A stretch of 41,159 nt of DNA. It comes from Opitutia bacterium (lineage in GTDB: Bacteria > Verrucomicrobiota > Verrucomicrobiia > Opitutales > UBA953). Position 1 is the stretch's first letter; the number at the start of each line of letters is the position of its first letter. Below the pieces are notes generated by a model. It ran no database searches. It was not told the origin of the DNA and was given only the letters and a program-made list of their open reading frames with translations. Location of the stretch: contig CANCHK010000017.1 in NCBI GenBank assembly GCA_947377865.1, forward strand, positions 1-41,159, read 5' to 3'. This document shows positions 1 to 7,812 of this stretch, piece by piece. The position numbers and the translations under genes were made by a program.

Positions 1-460
1 CGGAGCGAGGGGAGAACCAGCGCTCCTTGGCGCGGGTCGGGTCTTCGTCGCGCCGGATGCCGGTGACGAGCGCGTCCCACTTGAACTCGTCGATCGCAGC
101 CTTGAACGGGACGGTCTTGAGTTCGTGCGTGACGGTCACGGGGTCGTGCGTGGCGTAACCGATGCCGCGACGGATGGCGTCCTCGTTGACGCGGACGATC
201 AGGTCGATGCCGTGGATGACCTTGGCCTTCTCGCGGAACTCATACATCTCCGGGAATTCGTAGGTCGTGTCGATGTGCAGGAGCGGGAAGGGGATCTTGC
301 CGCAGAACGCCTTGCGAGCGAGCCAGATGAGGACGTTGGAGTCCTTGCCCATGGACCAGGGCATGCAGACGGAGCGGAAGTTGGCGAAGGCTTCGCGGAA
401 GACGTGGATCGACGTCTGTTCGAGGCGCGTGAGGTGGTCGTTTTGGGCGTTGCGGGACAT
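1..460 (-). CDS. cysD: Sulfate adenylyltransferase subunit 2 (CysD), 5' part only
   Basis: This is the small catalytic subunit of ATP sulfurylase, which activates sulfate to adenosine 5'-phosphosulfate (APS) together with a CysN GTPase. The ATG complement is at 458-460 and the frame stays open to the window edge, giving the first 153 residues. The N-terminal PP-loop SMGKDS (about residues 40-45), the segment PFPLLHIDTTYEFPEMYEFR, the VNEDAIRRGI stretch and GIRRDEDPTRAKER near the edge are all characteristic of CysD. It lies downstream of cysI and cysH on the same strand, so it is the third visible gene of a sulfate-assimilation operon. CysN would be expected further left, outside the window. 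The start follows a 58-bp gap after cysH. Identification is firm; the rest of the gene cannot be assessed. Confidence 0.93.
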   Translation of the reverse strand, partial: MSRNAQNDHLTRLEQTSIHVFREAFANFRSVCMPWSMGKDSNVLIWLARKAFCGKIPFPLLHIDTTYEFPEMYEFREKAKVIHGIDLIVRVNEDAIRRGIGYATHDPVTVTHELKTVPFKAAIDEFKWDALVTGIRRDEDPTRAKERWFSPRS

Positions 461-518
461 TGTGACTTAGAAGACAGGTGGTTTGAAAGGGAGGACCAGA
501 GGGCTGGAAGTGTATGGC

Positions 519-1229
519 TTACTTCTTGGTGCGCGTGTGGAGGCCGCATTCCTTCTTATCGAAGCCGGGCCAGCGGCCGCCGCGTTCGTCGCCGCCGGAG
601 GTGGGCAGGGTGCAGGGGAAGCAACCGATGGAGCGGTAGCCGCGGTCGTGCAGGACGTTGTGAGGCAGTCCGTGCTCCTTGAGGTAGGCCCAGACTTGGT
701 CGCGACTCCAGTCGACAAGCGGGTTGAGCTTCCAGACATCGGAGTTGTCGGGCCGGGCCGCGAGCGAGAGGAGCGGCGTCACGGAACGCTCGGCGCTCTG
801 ATCGCGGCGCATGCCGGTGATCCAGAGATCGAGGTCGAAGAGTTTCTTGCCGAGCGAATCGACCTTGCGGAGTTCGCAGCACTTCTCGGGGTCGCGCTTC
901 CAGAGTTCGGCGCCGTGTTGGGCAGCCTGCTGTTCGACGGTCTGTGCAGGGTGCACTTCCTCGACCTTGATGCCGAGGTGGGCTTCGAGCTTCGCCTTGA
1001 ATTCCAGCGTCTCAGGGAAGAGCAGGCCGGTGTTCAGCGTAAAGGCCTGGATCGGGATGCCCGCGGTTTTGGCGAGGTGCAGGATGACGACGCCGGCGGG
1101 CTGGAAACTTGTGCCGATACCGGCGCGGGCGCCGAAGGTCTCGTAGGCCCAGCGCAGACGGTCCACCGGCGCCAGCGTCGAGAGACGGGCGTCGAGATCC
1201 GGGATGCGGGCTGGGTCGAGGTCGGCCAT
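519..1229 (-). CDS. cysH: Adenylyl-sulfate (APS) reductase, CysH family with iron-sulfur cysteines
   Basis: It reduces activated sulfate to sulfite using thioredoxin. The 236-residue protein has the PAPS/APS reductase fold with GTSFQPAGVVILHL near the N-terminus, a CCELRKV motif, a GCFPCT (CxxC) motif and the C-terminal catalytic ECGLH. The paired CC and CxxC motifs ligate a [4Fe-4S] cluster in APS-type reductases and are absent from the E. coli PAPS type. I therefore infer that APS is the substrate and that no APS kinase is needed. The frame extends upstream to 1283, but that would overlap cysI. The ATG at 1229, 8 bp after the cysI stop and giving MADLDP, is the natural start. It is transcribed with cysI and cysD. 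Confidence 0.92.
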   Translation of the reverse strand: MADLDPARIPDLDARLSTLAPVDRLRWAYETFGARAGIGTSFQPAGVVILHLAKTAGIPIQAFTLNTGLLFPETLEFKAKLEAHLGIKVEEVHPAQTVEQQAAQHGAELWKRDPEKCCELRKVDSLGKKLFDLDLWITGMRRDQSAERSVTPLLSLAARPDNSDVWKLNPLVDWSRDQVWAYLKEHGLPHNVLHDRGYRSIGCFPCTLPTSGGDERGGRWPGFDKKECGLHTRTKK

Positions 1230-1237
1230 CGACTGAC

Positions 1238-2989
1238 TTAGGCGGCGGGAGCGGCGGGCCAGACAGGGGCCTGGTCGACCCAATCACCAAAGGCCTGACC
1301 GGTCGTGCGTTCCTTGGCGTATTGCTTGAAGAGTTCGCCGATGAGCACCGGGATTTCGTCGGCGAGGGCGGCTTCCTTCCAGAGGCGAGCGAGGCGGGTG
1401 CCCTCGCGGTTACCGCCGAGCATGATGTTGTACTTGCCCGGGGCTTTGCCCACGAGGCCGATCTCGGCGTTGTAAGGACGGGCGCAACCATTGGGGCAGC
1501 CGGTCATGCGCACGACGAGTTCTTCGTTGGCGATACCCGCGGCGGCCTGGCCTTCTTCGAGCTTCGCGAGGAACTTCGGGAAGACGCGTTCGGATTCGGC
1601 GAGGGCGAGACCGCAGGTCGGGAGAGCCGGGCAGGCCATGCCGCGTCCCTTGATCAGGCCGGGGTTGAAGACGATGCCGCAACCATGGTCATGCAGCACC
1701 TTCTCGATGGCGGCCTTGTCGGCTTCCTTGATGTCGGAGAGGATGAGGTTCTGCGTGGCCGTGAGGCGGAAGGTCGGGCCGAACTTCTCGGCGATCGTGC
1801 GGAGCGCGGTCTTCAGCTTATAGCTGTCTGCGTCCTTGACGCGGCCGGTCTCGACGAAGAGGCCGAGGAACCAGTTGCCGTCGAGCTGCTTGAACCAGCC
1901 GAAGGCGTCGCCCTGGCCGCGGAAGAGGAAGGGCTTGGCCGCCGGGAGTGGGGCGCCGAGGCGCTTGCCGAGTTCGGCGCGGAACCATTCGACGCCCTTT
2001 TCTTGGAGGACGTACTTGATGCGGGCGTGCTTGCGGTCGGTGCGATCACCCCAATCGCGGTGGATGGCGACGACGGCGGAGCCGACGGCGATGACCTGTT
2101 CGCGGGTGATGAACCCGATGACGTCGGCGAGGCGAGGGTAGGTGGCCTTGTTGCCGTGGGAGGTGCCGAGGCCGCCGCCGACGAGCAGGTTGTAACCGAT
2201 GAGCTTGCCGTGCTCGACGATGGCCACGAAGCCCATGTCGTTGGTGAAGATGTCGGTGTCGTTGTTCGGAGGGATGGCGAAGCCGGTCTTGAACTTGCGC
2301 GGGAGGTAGGTCTTGCCGTAGAGCGGATCGGAGGGCGCGCCGGATTCATCCGTGTCAGCGGGCGGCGGCATGTACGGGTTGGCCTGGTCGACGGAAGCAC
2401 GAGCCTTGGCGATCTTCTCGCCGAGACCGAGATCAACCTGCACGCCGTCCACCCAGATGGAGTGATAGGCGGTGGTGCGAGGGAGTAGGGCGCGGGTGAT
2501 CGCGAACGCGTCTTCGTCGACCTGCACGGCGATGTCGTCGACGGGCGGGTTGGACGGAGCGGTGACGTTACGGTTCACGTCGCCGCAGGTGGCGAGGGTG
2601 GAGGAGAGCGCGTCGTTGATCGACTTGATCAGCGGGCCGATGCCTTTCTGCAGCACGCCATGGAACTGGAAGGTCTGGCGGGAGGTGATGCGCAGGGTGC
2701 CGTTGGCGAAGCGACCGGAGAGCTCGTCGTAGACGAGGTACTGGGCGGCCGGGACGATGCCACCGGTCTGGCGCGTGCGCACCATGACGGAGTATTCCTT
2801 GCCCGTCTTGCGCTTGTCGCGGTCATCCTGCTGGTAGATGCCGTGGAACTTGATGAACTGCTCGTCATCCCCGGTGAAGCGGTCGGCTTCCGGGTTGGCG
2901 AGGGTTTCGCGGATATTACCCGAAAGGTCGGGCTTATCGGCCTTCAGGAGTTCGTTCTTAGCCAGGGGCTTGCCGGAGATAGGGTCCAT
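1238..2989 (-). CDS. cysI: Assimilatory sulfite reductase, siroheme/[4Fe-4S] hemoprotein subunit
   Basis: It catalyses six-electron reduction of sulfite to sulfide in the cytoplasm. The 583-residue length fits CysI. Two nitrite/sulfite reductase half-domains are visible: an N-terminal ferredoxin-like half with RITSRQTFQFHGV (about 125-137), and a C-terminal half carrying the cluster cysteines in CPALPTCGLA and MTGCPNGCARPYNAEIGLVG. The last of these four cysteines bridges to siroheme. The electron donor is not visible: no CysJ flavoprotein is encoded nearby, so it could use ferredoxin or a distant flavoprotein. It is the first gene of the leftward cys operon and diverges from the siroheme methyltransferase gene across 57 bp, which links cofactor supply with the enzyme. 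Confidence 0.93.
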   Translation of the reverse strand: MDPISGKPLAKNELLKADKPDLSGNIRETLANPEADRFTGDDEQFIKFHGIYQQDDRDKRKTGKEYSVMVRTRQTGGIVPAAQYLVYDELSGRFANGTLRITSRQTFQFHGVLQKGIGPLIKSINDALSSTLATCGDVNRNVTAPSNPPVDDIAVQVDEDAFAITRALLPRTTAYHSIWVDGVQVDLGLGEKIAKARASVDQANPYMPPPADTDESGAPSDPLYGKTYLPRKFKTGFAIPPNNDTDIFTNDMGFVAIVEHGKLIGYNLLVGGGLGTSHGNKATYPRLADVIGFITREQVIAVGSAVVAIHRDWGDRTDRKHARIKYVLQEKGVEWFRAELGKRLGAPLPAAKPFLFRGQGDAFGWFKQLDGNWFLGLFVETGRVKDADSYKLKTALRTIAEKFGPTFRLTATQNLILSDIKEADKAAIEKVLHDHGCGIVFNPGLIKGRGMACPALPTCGLALAESERVFPKFLAKLEEGQAAAGIANEELVVRMTGCPNGCARPYNAEIGLVGKAPGKYNIMLGGNREGTRLARLWKEAALADEIPVLIGELFKQYAKERTTGQAFGDWVDQAPVWPAAPAA

Positions 2990-3046
2990 GATTTAATACT
3001 TGATAAGATGACTTATGATTACATCAATAGGGTCAAGTTTAAATAA
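2990..3046. promoter_or_regulatory. Divergent cysI / SUMT control region with nested inverted repeats
   Basis: This AT-rich 57-bp gap separates two divergent sulfur-pathway genes. A near-perfect inverted repeat with arms at 2992-3003 and 3033-3043 (TTTAATACTTGA and TCAAGTTTAAA, one bulged base) spans most of it. Nested inside is a perfect ATAAG-4 nt-CTTAT palindrome at 3003-3016. TATGAT at 3014-3019 could be a -10 element for the rightward gene, and TTGACC on the minus strand (3031-3036) could be a -35 element for cysI. The overlap suggests one operator controlling both directions. The regulator is not identifiable here. Confidence 0.45.
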
Positions 3047-3814
3047 ATGGTAAATTGCGACATCGGCCGGGTGGCCTTCGTCGGTGCAGGACCCGGAGCC
3101 CCGGACCTGATCACCGTGAGGGGCCTGCGTCTGCTTAAGCAGGCGGATGTCGTCATCCATGACGCCCTCCCAGGGGACGCTCTTTTGGAGGAGATTCCGG
3201 CGACGACGAAGATCGTGCCGGTCGGTAAGCGCTGCGGGGTACACTCGATGACCCAGGATGAGATCAACGCCGTGATCGTACGCGAAGCACGTCAAGGCGG
3301 GTTGATCGTCCGCCTCAAGGGCGGCGATCCGGGAATCTTCGGTCGTCTCGGCGAAGAGATGGATCATCTCGCCGCCCACGGCATTCCTTTCGAAGTCGTC
3401 CCGGGCGTCACCGCCGCGACCGCGGCCGGTGCCGACGCCGCGTTCCCGCTGACGCATCGCGGCAAGGCCGCTTCCGTCACGTTCCTTACCGGCCACTGCG
3501 CCGATGGCAGCGATCAGAACTGGAAGGCGCACATCGAGACCGGCGCCACGCTCTGTCTCTACATGGGTGCGAAGGCGCTGCCGTCCGTCGCGACGAAGCT
3601 CATCGCCGCCGGTGCCAAGGCCGACCTCCCGATCCGTCTGCTCTCGAAAGTTTCTCAGGAGGGCACGTCAGACGTGCTCACGACGCTGAACGACCTGGCC
3701 TCAGGCAAGGTCGACGTCTCCGTCCTGCCCACGCCGCTCATCGCGGTCGTCGGCGCGGTCGTCGCTCCGCCCCGTCATGCCGGCCTGATGGGCCGCATCG
3801 CGGCGTTCGCCTGA
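3047..3814 (+). CDS. cobA: Uroporphyrinogen-III C-methyltransferase (SUMT)
   Basis: It adds two SAM-derived methyl groups to uroporphyrinogen III to make precorrin-2, the first committed step to siroheme. The 255-residue single-domain protein begins with the P-loop-like VAFVGAGPGAPDLITVRG, followed by ADVVIHDAL, VGKRCG, and the signature VRLKGGDPGIFGRLGEE at about residues 87-103, then FEVVPGVTAATAA. There is no fused precorrin-2 dehydrogenase/ferrochelatase domain as in CysG, so those steps need other proteins. A chelatase-like gene follows tail to tail; no dehydrogenase is in the window. It is divergent from cysI, the siroheme enzyme it serves. No clear Shine-Dalgarno sequence precedes the ATG. 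Confidence 0.93.
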   Translation: MVNCDIGRVAFVGAGPGAPDLITVRGLRLLKQADVVIHDALPGDALLEEIPATTKIVPVGKRCGVHSMTQDEINAVIVREARQGGLIVRLKGGDPGIFGRLGEEMDHLAAHGIPFEVVPGVTAATAAGADAAFPLTHRGKAASVTFLTGHCADGSDQNWKAHIETGATLCLYMGAKALPSVATKLIAAGAKADLPIRLLSKVSQEGTSDVLTTLNDLASGKVDVSVLPTPLIAVVGAVVAPPRHAGLMGRIAAFA

Positions 3815-3820
3815 GATCGG

Positions 3821-4798
3821 TTATTTCCGGCGCTTTGAACGGAAATAGAAGAAGACGATGGCCCAAAGGATGATGCCTGCGAAAACGCTCACCAAGGTCT
3901 GCCCCGCCGAGCTCAGACCGATGCTCGTGGGTAGAATGTATCCTAAGGTTATGGGCAGGTATAACGCGAGGAGCCCAAGCCCGATGGCCTCTTGCTTGTC
4001 GGATAATTCCGACCGTTTATCGGAATAGCGTGCCGCCAGGACTTGGGGTAGCAGCGGGTGGGTTCCTAGCAGGGGGCTGATTTTCCAGCGGATATCCGAC
4101 GGCGCATGCTCTTTGGCGATCGTCGCAACGTCGCCGTCGGTGCCGGCATGCCGGCCGGGGAGGAGGAAGAGCATCAGGATGACGGTATCCCCTTTGAGTT
4201 TCGTCAGGCCGAGAGCATTTTGGAGCAATGGTTCGTTGAAGGCATATTCCGGTCCCTCGCGCCGTTCCATTGAGCAGCCGATAAGCTCGCCATCCTCAAG
4301 GCCGAGTTGATTTCGTAGCTGGTTGGCGAGCGAGTTACGGCAGACCGTGACTTCGCGGATGGGCGAGCCGTGGTCGCAGAGTAGCACCGTGCCGCTGCCC
4401 TTGGTCCAGCCAGTCGACTTGAGGTTGTCGACGAGCATGCTCTGCAGCTCCGGTCCGAAGAGCGGTTCGCGGATGCTGAGCTTCATCTTGCCCGGTTGGG
4501 CATCGTTGAAGACCTTGGGGAGGTATTCCGTGATCGCGCGGCTGGGGCCGATGAAGAGGGGGAGAACGACGAGTTCGTCGATACCTTCGGCTTTGGCCTG
4601 CTGGACGGCGCCTTCGAAGATGACCGCCGGGACGCCGTCGAGGAGGGCAGGGTCGATCTTGGTCGAGTGCATCGTCGAGACCGGCAGGACTTCTTGGCCG
4701 ATGAGTTTGCCGACTTCCTGGGCCAGTCCGCGCAGGGCTAACGTTGCCGCGGGTTCGTAGGAACCGTTGTCGACGAGGAGGATGCGGGTACCGGCCAT
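3821..4798 (-). CDS. Sirohydrochlorin chelatase-like protein (CbiX family) with C-terminal membrane tail
   Basis: The 325-residue protein has two CbiX-type halves followed by two predicted transmembrane helices (about 271-296 and 301-319) and a basic RSKRRK end. CbiX proteins insert Fe or Co into sirohydrochlorin using paired histidines. In the C-terminal half both are present: CDHGSP (H143) and LPGRHAGTDGDV (H217). In the N-terminal half the first position is Asn in VDNGSYEP (N11), and the second histidine is missing in PLFIGPSRAI. I infer a single active half, with the other degenerate and structural. Context with SUMT and cysI points to siroheme iron insertion at the membrane face. Metal preference cannot be read from sequence. 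Confidence 0.82.
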   Translation of the reverse strand: MAGTRILLVDNGSYEPAATLALRGLAQEVGKLIGQEVLPVSTMHSTKIDPALLDGVPAVIFEGAVQQAKAEGIDELVVLPLFIGPSRAITEYLPKVFNDAQPGKMKLSIREPLFGPELQSMLVDNLKSTGWTKGSGTVLLCDHGSPIREVTVCRNSLANQLRNQLGLEDGELIGCSMERREGPEYAFNEPLLQNALGLTKLKGDTVILMLFLLPGRHAGTDGDVATIAKEHAPSDIRWKISPLLGTHPLLPQVLAARYSDKRSELSDKQEAIGLGLLALYLPITLGYILPTSIGLSSAGQTLVSVFAGIILWAIVFFYFRSKRRK

Positions 4799-4890
4799 GA
4801 GGGCTTAAGTGAGGTATAAACTTCATATTTGCAACGCAGGGTTGGCTGATTCCAGGTTGCCTCGTTGCTGGGGCCGAGTTTCCTTAAGGG

Positions 4891-5685
4891 ATGCCCCGCC
4901 GTTTCCTCGTCGCCGTCGCTCTGTGCCTGAGCGTCCTCTCCCTTTCCGCCGCCGATGGCTGGCTCACCGACCTCGATGAAGGCATCAAGGTCGCCAAGGC
5001 CGAGAAGAAGGCGATCCTGGTCGACTTCACCGGCAGCGACTGGTGCGGCTGGTGCATCCGTCTGAAAAAGGAAGTCTTCGACCAGAAGGAATTCGCCGCC
5101 GCTACCAAGGACTTCGTCCTCGTCGAACTCGATTATCCCCAGAAGAAGAAGCAGAGCCCCGAGGAGAAGGCCAAGAACAAGGCCCTCGCTGAGAAGTTCG
5201 CCATCGAAGGTTTCCCGACCATCATGTTGCTCGATGCCGATGGCGAACCCTTCGCCCAGACCGGCTACCAGGACGGCGGCCCGGTCAAGTATCTTGCCCA
5301 TCTCGCGGAACTCCTGAAATCCAATACCTCCGAAGGGAAGGCCAAGTTCGCCCAGACCAAGAAGGACGAAGGCCTGGTGCGCGGTTATGGCGAAGAACTC
5401 GAAAAGCTCATCACTCCGCATCTGGAGAAGAAGGACCTCGCCGCCGCCGAGGCCGCCATCGCCAAGTTCATCAAGGACAAGGCCGTCACCGGTGCCGCCA
5501 AGGTGACCCTTTCCGCTAATGCCCGCATCGGCAGCGTGCAGGCCTGCAAGCCCGGCGACCATGCCGCCGTGCTCAAGGTGCTCGACGAAGTCATCGCGGA
5601 CAATCCCGCCGACCTTACCGGTGAACTGAAGCAGTTCCGCGCCCAGGTCGCCGCCGCCCAGTCCGCCGACAAGGACAAGAAATAA
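4891..5685 (+). CDS. Secreted thioredoxin-family protein, CGWC centre
   Basis: A predicted signal peptide (residues 1-21, ending LSLSAADG) leads a thioredoxin fold. The block VDFTGSDWCGWC places the redox pair at C52 and C55, and GFPTIMLLD supplies the cis-proline loop. The 264-residue protein extends well past the fold with a Lys/Ala-rich helical region (about 130-264) that looks TPR-like. It should act in the periplasm as a disulfide reductant or oxidant; substrates are unknown. It is the first of three tandem paralogues (next start 7 bp downstream) that share WLTDLDE, TGSDWC and VLVELDYP. AAGGG directly abuts the ATG, which is too close for a standard ribosome binding site. Confidence 0.85.
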   Translation: MPRRFLVAVALCLSVLSLSAADGWLTDLDEGIKVAKAEKKAILVDFTGSDWCGWCIRLKKEVFDQKEFAAATKDFVLVELDYPQKKKQSPEEKAKNKALAEKFAIEGFPTIMLLDADGEPFAQTGYQDGGPVKYLAHLAELLKSNTSEGKAKFAQTKKDEGLVRGYGEELEKLITPHLEKKDLAAAEAAIAKFIKDKAVTGAAKVTLSANARIGSVQACKPGDHAAVLKVLDEVIADNPADLTGELKQFRAQVAAAQSADKDKK

Positions 5686-5692
5686 TTCCCAT

Positions 5693-6154
5693 ATGAAGAA
5701 ACTCATCCTGATCCTGCTGTTGCTCGCGACCGTCACCGCGCGGGCCGAACTTACCTGGCTCACCGACCTCGACGAAGCCAAGAAGGTCGCCACCAAGGAG
5801 AACAAGAAGCTCCTCGTGGATTTCACGGGCAGCGACTGGTGCGGCTATTGCATCAAGCTCCACAAGGAAGTCTTCGATTCGCCCGAGTTCGAGAAGTTCG
5901 CCAAGGACTATGTCCTCGTGGAACTCGACTTCCCTCATAAGAAAGAACAGCCTGCGGCCGAGAAGGCCAGGAACCAGGCTGCTTCCAAGAAGTTCGCCGT
6001 GAGCGGGTTTCCGACGGTCCTGATCATGACCGCCGGCGGTAAGGTGCTGAATCGCGCCGCAGGTTACGCGCCGGATTCCGGCCCGGACGCCTATCTTCCC
6101 AGACTGGGTGCTCCCGTCTCGAAAAAGGGCAAGGCCGCGCCTTCCAAGAAGTAA
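5693..6154 (+). CDS. Secreted thioredoxin-family protein, CGYC centre
   Basis: This is the shortest of the three paralogues at 153 residues, consisting of a signal peptide (about 1-18, MKKLILILLLLATVTARA) and a single thioredoxin domain. The redox pair C50/C53 lies in TGSDWCGYC and the cis-proline loop is GFPTVLI. It has no helical extension, only a short Lys-rich tail. It starts 7 bp after the first paralogue and ends 1 bp before the third, so the three are very probably one transcript. The function is inferred as periplasmic thiol-disulfide exchange, possibly cytochrome c or sulfatase maturation. The nearby sulfur genes may be coincidental. Confidence 0.85.
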   Translation: MKKLILILLLLATVTARAELTWLTDLDEAKKVATKENKKLLVDFTGSDWCGYCIKLHKEVFDSPEFEKFAKDYVLVELDFPHKKEQPAAEKARNQAASKKFAVSGFPTVLIMTAGGKVLNRAAGYAPDSGPDAYLPRLGAPVSKKGKAAPSKK

Positions 6155-6155
6155 T

Positions 6156-6965
6156 ATGAGCTCATTCGTCTCCGTACTCGCTCTCCTCATCGCTTGCGCC
6201 GCCGCTGCGGTCGAGCCCGTCTGGCTCACCGACCTCGATGCCGCGAAGGCCAAGGGCGTGAAGGAAAACAAGCCGGTGCTCGTCGATTTCACGGGCAGCG
6301 ACTGGTGTCCGCCCTGCAAGGCGCTTCATAAGAACGTCTTCGAATCCGCCGCCTTCGCCGCCGTCGCGTCCCGGTATGTCCTGGTCGAGCTGGATTATCC
6401 GCGGACCAAACCCCAGGCCCCGGAACTGAAGGCCAAGAACCGCGAATGGCAGCAGAAGTTCGGCATCACGGGTTTTCCGACCGTTCTCCTGATCGACGCG
6501 AAGAGCGGCGACGTCTTCGGCAAGACCGTCGGCTTCGGCGGCCAGACCGCCAAGGAGTATCTCGATAAGCTCGCTTCGTTCAAGAACACCCCGGAAGGCA
6601 AGGCCGCCCTGGGCAAGGAGCAGGACGCCGCCTCCGCCCGCAGCGCGAAGAATCGCGAACTCGGACAGAAGATCGACGCCGCGATCAAGGCCAAGGATTT
6701 CAAGGCCGCGGAGGCCGCGTTGACCGAGATGTATGAAGATGCTTCCGGCACGCGCGAGGGGGTCTTCTATTACAACAAGGCCCGCATCCTTCTGCAGATT
6801 GATCCGACCGCCAAGACGCAGGCCCTCAAGTATCTCGATGACGCCCTTGCGGCCGTCGCGGGTGACGAGAACATGACCAAGAGTTTCCGTGCCTATCGCC
6901 AGAAGGTGAGCACAGGCACGAACGCCGCCCCCAAGGCTTCCGTCGACCCGAAGAAGGGCGCGTAA
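6156..6965 (+). CDS. Secreted thioredoxin-family protein, CPPC centre
   Basis: The third tandem paralogue has 269 residues. I place the start at the ATG at 6156, 1 bp after the preceding stop, because it gives a signal peptide (about 1-18, MSSFVSVLALLIACAAAA). The longer frame from 6108 would overlap the neighbour and spoil the signal. The redox pair is C51/C54 in TGSDWCPPC, and GFPTVLLID holds the cis-proline. A C-terminal helical region (about 145-250) contains a TPR-like pattern, resembling the first paralogue rather than the second. CPPC is an uncommon centre compared with CGPC or CGYC, so the redox potential probably differs from its siblings. Confidence 0.85.
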   Translation: MSSFVSVLALLIACAAAAVEPVWLTDLDAAKAKGVKENKPVLVDFTGSDWCPPCKALHKNVFESAAFAAVASRYVLVELDYPRTKPQAPELKAKNREWQQKFGITGFPTVLLIDAKSGDVFGKTVGFGGQTAKEYLDKLASFKNTPEGKAALGKEQDAASARSAKNRELGQKIDAAIKAKDFKAAEAALTEMYEDASGTREGVFYYNKARILLQIDPTAKTQALKYLDDALAAVAGDENMTKSFRAYRQKVSTGTNAAPKASVDPKKGA

Positions 6966-6969
6966 GCCG

Positions 6970-7812
6970 TCAGCGTAGCAGCTGGTCCAAGGACGCCGTG
7001 AGGACTGCCTCCGGCGTCTTTCCTTTTTGGCGCAGTTCGCGGATCGAGAGGCCGGCGGTCCGCTTGGCGAGCCGCTTACCGTCCGCATCGACGACGAGTG
7101 GAGCGTGCGCCCAAGTGGGCTGCGTCCAGCCAAGAGCACGATATAGGAGTATCTGACGAGCCGTCGAAAGCAGGAGGTCGGCACCGCGCACGACTTCCGT
7201 GATGCCCATGGCGTGGTCGTCGGCGACGACGGCGAGTTCGTAGGCGGGGAAGCCGTCCTTACGCCACACGAGGAAGTCGCCGAAGTCACGTCCAGCGACG
7301 AACGCCTGTGGGCCTTGGAGAGCGTCGATGAAGGTGATGGTCTCGCCGTCTGGGACGCGGAAGCGCCAGTTGGTCGGACCAGGCTCGCGTGCTTCGCGGC
7401 CGGCGCCGAGCGGAGGTCGGAGGGCGGGCGGGAAGATCGGCTCGGCGTCGTCTTCGGCATGCGGGGCAGTCAGGCTGCGTTCGACGTCCTTGCGGGACTT
7501 ATCACAGGGGTAGATCGTGCCGGTGACCTGGAGTAGCGACCAGACCTCACGGAACCATGGCAGGCGCAGGGACTGTACGTAGGGTGCGTGCGGGCCGCCG
7601 ACATCCGGACCTTCCGTCCACTTGAGTCCGAGCCAGCGGAGGTCTTCGATCGCCGCCGCGGCGAATTCGGGGCGGCAGCGTCCGGCGTCGAGGTCTTCGG
7701 TCCGATAGATCAGCGTACCACTGGCAGCACGAGCGGCGGCGAGGGCGAAAGTACGGGCGTGGCCGACGTGTAGATAGCCGGTCGGGGTCGGGGCTAGCCG
7801 TCCGCGCGTCAT
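6970..7812 (-). CDS. gluQ: Glutamyl-Q tRNA(Asp) synthetase
   Basis: GluQ activates glutamate and attaches it to queuosine-34 of tRNA(Asp). The 280-residue protein has the class I catalytic core: GRLAPTPTGYLHVGHART (HIGH motif as HVGH), YRTEDLD, the VVRGADLLLST block, and KRLAKR as the KMSKS equivalent near the C-terminus. It lacks the anticodon-binding domain of full GluRS, which supports GluQ. Only one cysteine is seen in the usual zinc region (YPCDKSRKD), so the zinc site seems lost. The start at 7812 is set by a TGATG overlap with the upstream Nif3 gene; the frame runs further upstream but overlaps that gene. Confidence 0.87.
   Translation of the reverse strand: MTRGRLAPTPTGYLHVGHARTFALAAARAASGTLIYRTEDLDAGRCRPEFAAAAIEDLRWLGLKWTEGPDVGGPHAPYVQSLRLPWFREVWSLLQVTGTIYPCDKSRKDVERSLTAPHAEDDAEPIFPPALRPPLGAGREAREPGPTNWRFRVPDGETITFIDALQGPQAFVAGRDFGDFLVWRKDGFPAYELAVVADDHAMGITEVVRGADLLLSTARQILLYRALGWTQPTWAHAPLVVDADGKRLAKRTAGLSIRELRQKGKTPEAVLTASLDQLLR

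Noticed and set aside
1109-2488. 459-codon open frame opposite cysI
   Set aside because: It lies antisense to a gene with conserved sulfite reductase motifs. High-GC codon bias produces such long antisense frames; its product is Glu/Gly/Ala-rich without recognisable motifs.
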